Source: Candidatus Epulonipiscium sp.
GTDB taxonomy: Bacteria; Bacillota; Clostridia; Lachnospirales; Defluviitaleaceae
DNA: 64,000 nucleotides
Assembly: GCA_012521395.1 (NCBI GenBank)
Contig: JAAYML010000127.1
Coordinates: forward strand, 38,949 to 102,948
Direction: 5' to 3'
The notes under the pieces were generated by a model. That model was given only the letters and a program-made list of their open reading frames with translations, was not told the DNA's origin and did not search any database. The position numbers and the translations under genes are program-made. Shown here one piece after another: positions 62,600-64,000 of this stretch (positions are counted from its first letter, which is position 1; the number at the start of each line of letters is the position of its first letter).

Positions 62600-63397
62600 T
62601 TAGAAAAATACAAAACTGGATAAATACCATTCTATAATAAGATCTCCGTAAAACAACGCAATAAGAGCTGCAGTAGATATAAATGGTCCAAAAGGTATAG
62701 CTGACTTTCTTTCTTTGGATTTAAACATTAATAAAAAAGCTGCAAATATGCCTCCAATAATCACGGCAAAGAAAAATACAAGGATAATTTTTTTATAACC
62801 TAAAAATAAGCCAATGACTGCCATTAGTTTATAATCACCGGCCCCCATCCCGCCCCGGGAAATAAGAATAATCAAAATGATAATAAATGCTCCTAACAAG
62901 GAACCTGTTAGTCCGTCTCTGATAATATCCCATGATTGTGTTCCTATTGTTGTAAAAACAATATATATTAAACCTAAAATAAGTCCAAAAATAATAAGAG
63001 GATTGGGTATAATTCCTTCATTAAAATCAATCACAGATATCACTAAGAGTAATGAAGAAAATAATGCGAAAAAAAATGACTGATAAGAAAAACCAAAATG
63101 AATAAAGATACATAAAAAAAGCAAAGCATTTACTAATTCAATGACAGGATATTGAATACTAATTCTAGTTCCACAGTATCTGCATTTGCCCTTTAAAAAA
63201 ATAAAACTAAATACCGGGATTAAGTCTAAGACAGCTAATTGATGCTTACAATTTACACAATGAGAAGCCGGAAAAACAATGGATTCTTTTAAAGGGATTC
63301 TATAAATACAAACATTAAGAAAACTGCCAATGACTAAACCTGTGATAAAGACTAAAATATAAAATAAATACATCTGCACGGTCTTCTGTTCCTCCAT
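62600..63397 (-). CDS. pilD: Prepilin peptidase (PilD family)
   Basis: This membrane aspartic protease cleaves prepilin leaders and N-methylates the new N-terminus. The 265-residue protein has an N-terminal domain with VIGSFLNVCIYRIP near 21-34 and two Cys-x2-Cys pairs (CVNC near 48-51 and CRYC near 72-75), the zinc-linked motif. The catalytic Asp pair is VISVIDFNEGIIPNPL near 119-134 and GMGAGDYKLMAVIG near 183-196 (GxGD). About eight helices follow the family plan. The ATG has only a weak ribosome site, so initiation at a later codon is possible. It lies after a hairpin behind pilA. Confidence 0.92.
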   Translation of the reverse strand: MEEQKTVQMYLFYILVFITGLVIGSFLNVCIYRIPLKESIVFPASHCVNCKHQLAVLDLIPVFSFIFLKGKCRYCGTRISIQYPVIELVNALLFLCIFIHFGFSYQSFFFALFSSLLLVISVIDFNEGIIPNPLIIFGLILGLIYIVFTTIGTQSWDIIRDGLTGSLLGAFIIILIILISRGGMGAGDYKLMAVIGLFLGYKKIILVFFFAVIIGGIFAAFLLMFKSKERKSAIPFGPFISTAALIALFYGDLIIEWYLSSFVFF

Positions 63398-63407
63398 TTA
63401 GTATAAA

Positions 63408-63440
63408 TTCTTATCAGGCACATAATGTGCCTGATAAGAA
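63408..63440. terminator. Hairpin between pilA and pilD
   Basis: A near-perfect 16-bp palindrome, TTCTTATCAGGCACAT with its complement, lies just past the pilA stop codon. The following sequence is only modestly T-rich. It may partly terminate or stabilise the pilA message, giving much more pilin than peptidase. Confidence 0.55.
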
Positions 63441-63456
63441 AGAATTATATTTATTA

Positions 63457-63846
63457 TTATTGAGCAAAGTTTTGTTCATCAGGGGATAAAGTACTAATAA
63501 GAGCTTGAACATCTGAGTTTCCACTTACGTCAACCTTGAAACGGTTGTTTGTACCATCCCAAATAAATTGTGCACCACTAGTTTGTGGATTAGGAGCTGA
63601 ATCAATATATTTGTCATTTACCAAGTCATTAACAGAACTTGGATACCTTCCTTTGTCAGCATTATATAAAGCTGCTTCTCTGGTAAGTTCTCTTGCAGAG
63701 CTAATATCAGCTTTAAGTCTGCTTCTTGCAGTCATTCTTGCAAAACTTGGAGCAAGGATAGCACTGATGATAGCAATGATTGCAATAACGATAATTAATT
63801 CAATAAGTGTAAAACCTTTTTCATTTTTTAAGCTTTTCTTAAACAT
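63457..63846 (-). CDS. pilA: Type IV pilin, probable major subunit
   Basis: The 129-residue protein has a short leader, LKNEKG|FTLIELIIV, with Gly at -1 and Glu5, and a hydrophobic helix (about 11-33). A small globular domain follows with TREAALYNADKGRYPSSVNDL near 49-70, ending LISTLSPDEQNFAQ. This segment resembles GspG-type major pilins, which bind calcium in some systems. GGGGAG lies about eight bases before the ATG. It is first in the pilus operon, and its small size and position support it as the main fibre subunit. Confidence 0.88.
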   Translation of the reverse strand: MFKKSLKNEKGFTLIELIIVIAIIAIISAILAPSFARMTARSRLKADISSARELTREAALYNADKGRYPSSVNDLVNDKYIDSAPNPQTSGAQFIWDGTNNRFKVDVSGNSDVQALISTLSPDEQNFAQ

Positions 63847-64000
63847 TTACACATCTCCCCTTCATAAATTTTAAATAAATTTTGGATGATGACTAGAAAT
63901 TATTGTTTTATATATCTCTATATTTTACCCCCTTACTTTTTTGTCCCTCACCCCCTTAAGTGAATTTAAATATATATTGTAAAATATATATTTAGCTAAA
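63847..64000 (-). promoter_or_regulatory. Region upstream of pilA with 9-bp direct repeat
   Basis: This stretch up to the right edge contains ACCCCCTTA twice (63927-63935 and 63950-63958), 23 bases apart. They are separated by TTTTTTGTCCCTC-like sequence and surrounded by AT-rich tracts. It may hold an operator or promoter. I found no convincing sigma-A pair, and nothing matching a c-di-GMP riboswitch, but the leader is cut by the window edge. Confidence 0.4.

Noticed and set aside
63536-63874. A 112-codon reading frame opposite pilA
   Set aside because: It is a mirror of the pilin's low-complexity helix; pilA is strongly supported by its prepilin motif, so this frame is a shadow.
63847-64000. 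Possible c-di-GMP or other riboswitch before pilA
   Set aside because: I saw no GEMM-type core motifs. The region holds AT tracts and a short direct repeat only, and its upstream part is cut off.
1-64000. CRISPR arrays, tRNA or rRNA genes, insertion sequences or prophage
   Set aside because: I saw no regularly spaced repeats, no tRNA-like cloverleaf segments, no transposase or integrase genes, and no cluster of phage genes.

Overview
This window is a 64 kb piece of an AT-rich, low-GC Firmicutes chromosome. It comes from an endospore-forming, type IV-piliated anaerobe of the class Clostridia. The evidence is the set of sporulation genes (spoIIIAA-AH, spoIVB, spo0A, spoVM, ylbJ and an alpha/beta SASP), a pta-ackA acetate module, and gene orders that match Bacillus/Clostridium blocks with Clostridia-style variations such as nadK between tlyA and argR. 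I cannot name the genus from sequence alone. I saw no rRNA, tRNA, transposase, prophage or CRISPR. Nearly all DNA is coding, and most of it lies on the minus strand in long operons.

Layout, left to right. (1) 1-3009: acetate module ackA (cut by the window edge) and pta, divergent from tmcAL. (2) 3081-6289: the 'ylb' block ylbJ, a coiled-coil protein, coaD and rsmD, then a spore SASP gene. (3) 6396-11194: recG, fakA/yloV and the Asp23-family gene yloU, divergent rpmB, then two tiny genes: spoVM (25 aa) and a 47-aa membrane protein. (4) 11284-26195: a minus-strand operon starting at a good sigma-A-type promoter (26243-26271): yicC/yloC, remA, gmk, rpoZ, coaBC, priA, def, fmt, a YugP-type zinc peptidase, rsmB, rlmN, prpC, prkC, rsgA, thiN. 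(5) rqcH on the plus strand, then a GT4/MraY-like protein, a GT2 and a SteA-like protein. (6) 30869-43590: spo0A, spoIVB, recN, argR, nadK, tlyA, dxs, a PAP2-like protein, ispA, xseB, xseA, nusB, yqhY. (7) 42862-48137: the complete spoIIIAA-AH operon, then efp, papQ, aroQ, aroK, comFB. (8) 51253-63846: a type IV pilus locus interrupted by aroE and yqeG.

The genes work together as four systems: housekeeping translation, cofactor and isoprenoid supply; the sporulation control and engulfment-channel genes (Spo0A, SpoIVB, SpoIIIA, SpoVM); the PrkC/PrpC signalling pair with RsgA; and a monoderm type IV pilus.

The pilus locus is the least conventional part. It holds a major pilin, a prepilin peptidase, PilM/PilN/PilO homologues, four minor-pilin-like proteins resembling a GspH/I/J/K set, and a large lipoprotein. 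The GspK/PilX-like member is 885 aa, lacks Glu5 and carries beta-helix-like repeats, so it is a candidate adhesive tip subunit. The motor genes (pilB, pilT, pilC) are not in this window and may lie beyond the right edge. I found no wholly unprecedented system. The best leads are the giant tip pilin, the extended PilO, the lipoprotein, the SteA-like protein without a membrane anchor or SteB partner, and a Spo0A-box-like site between pta and tmcAL.
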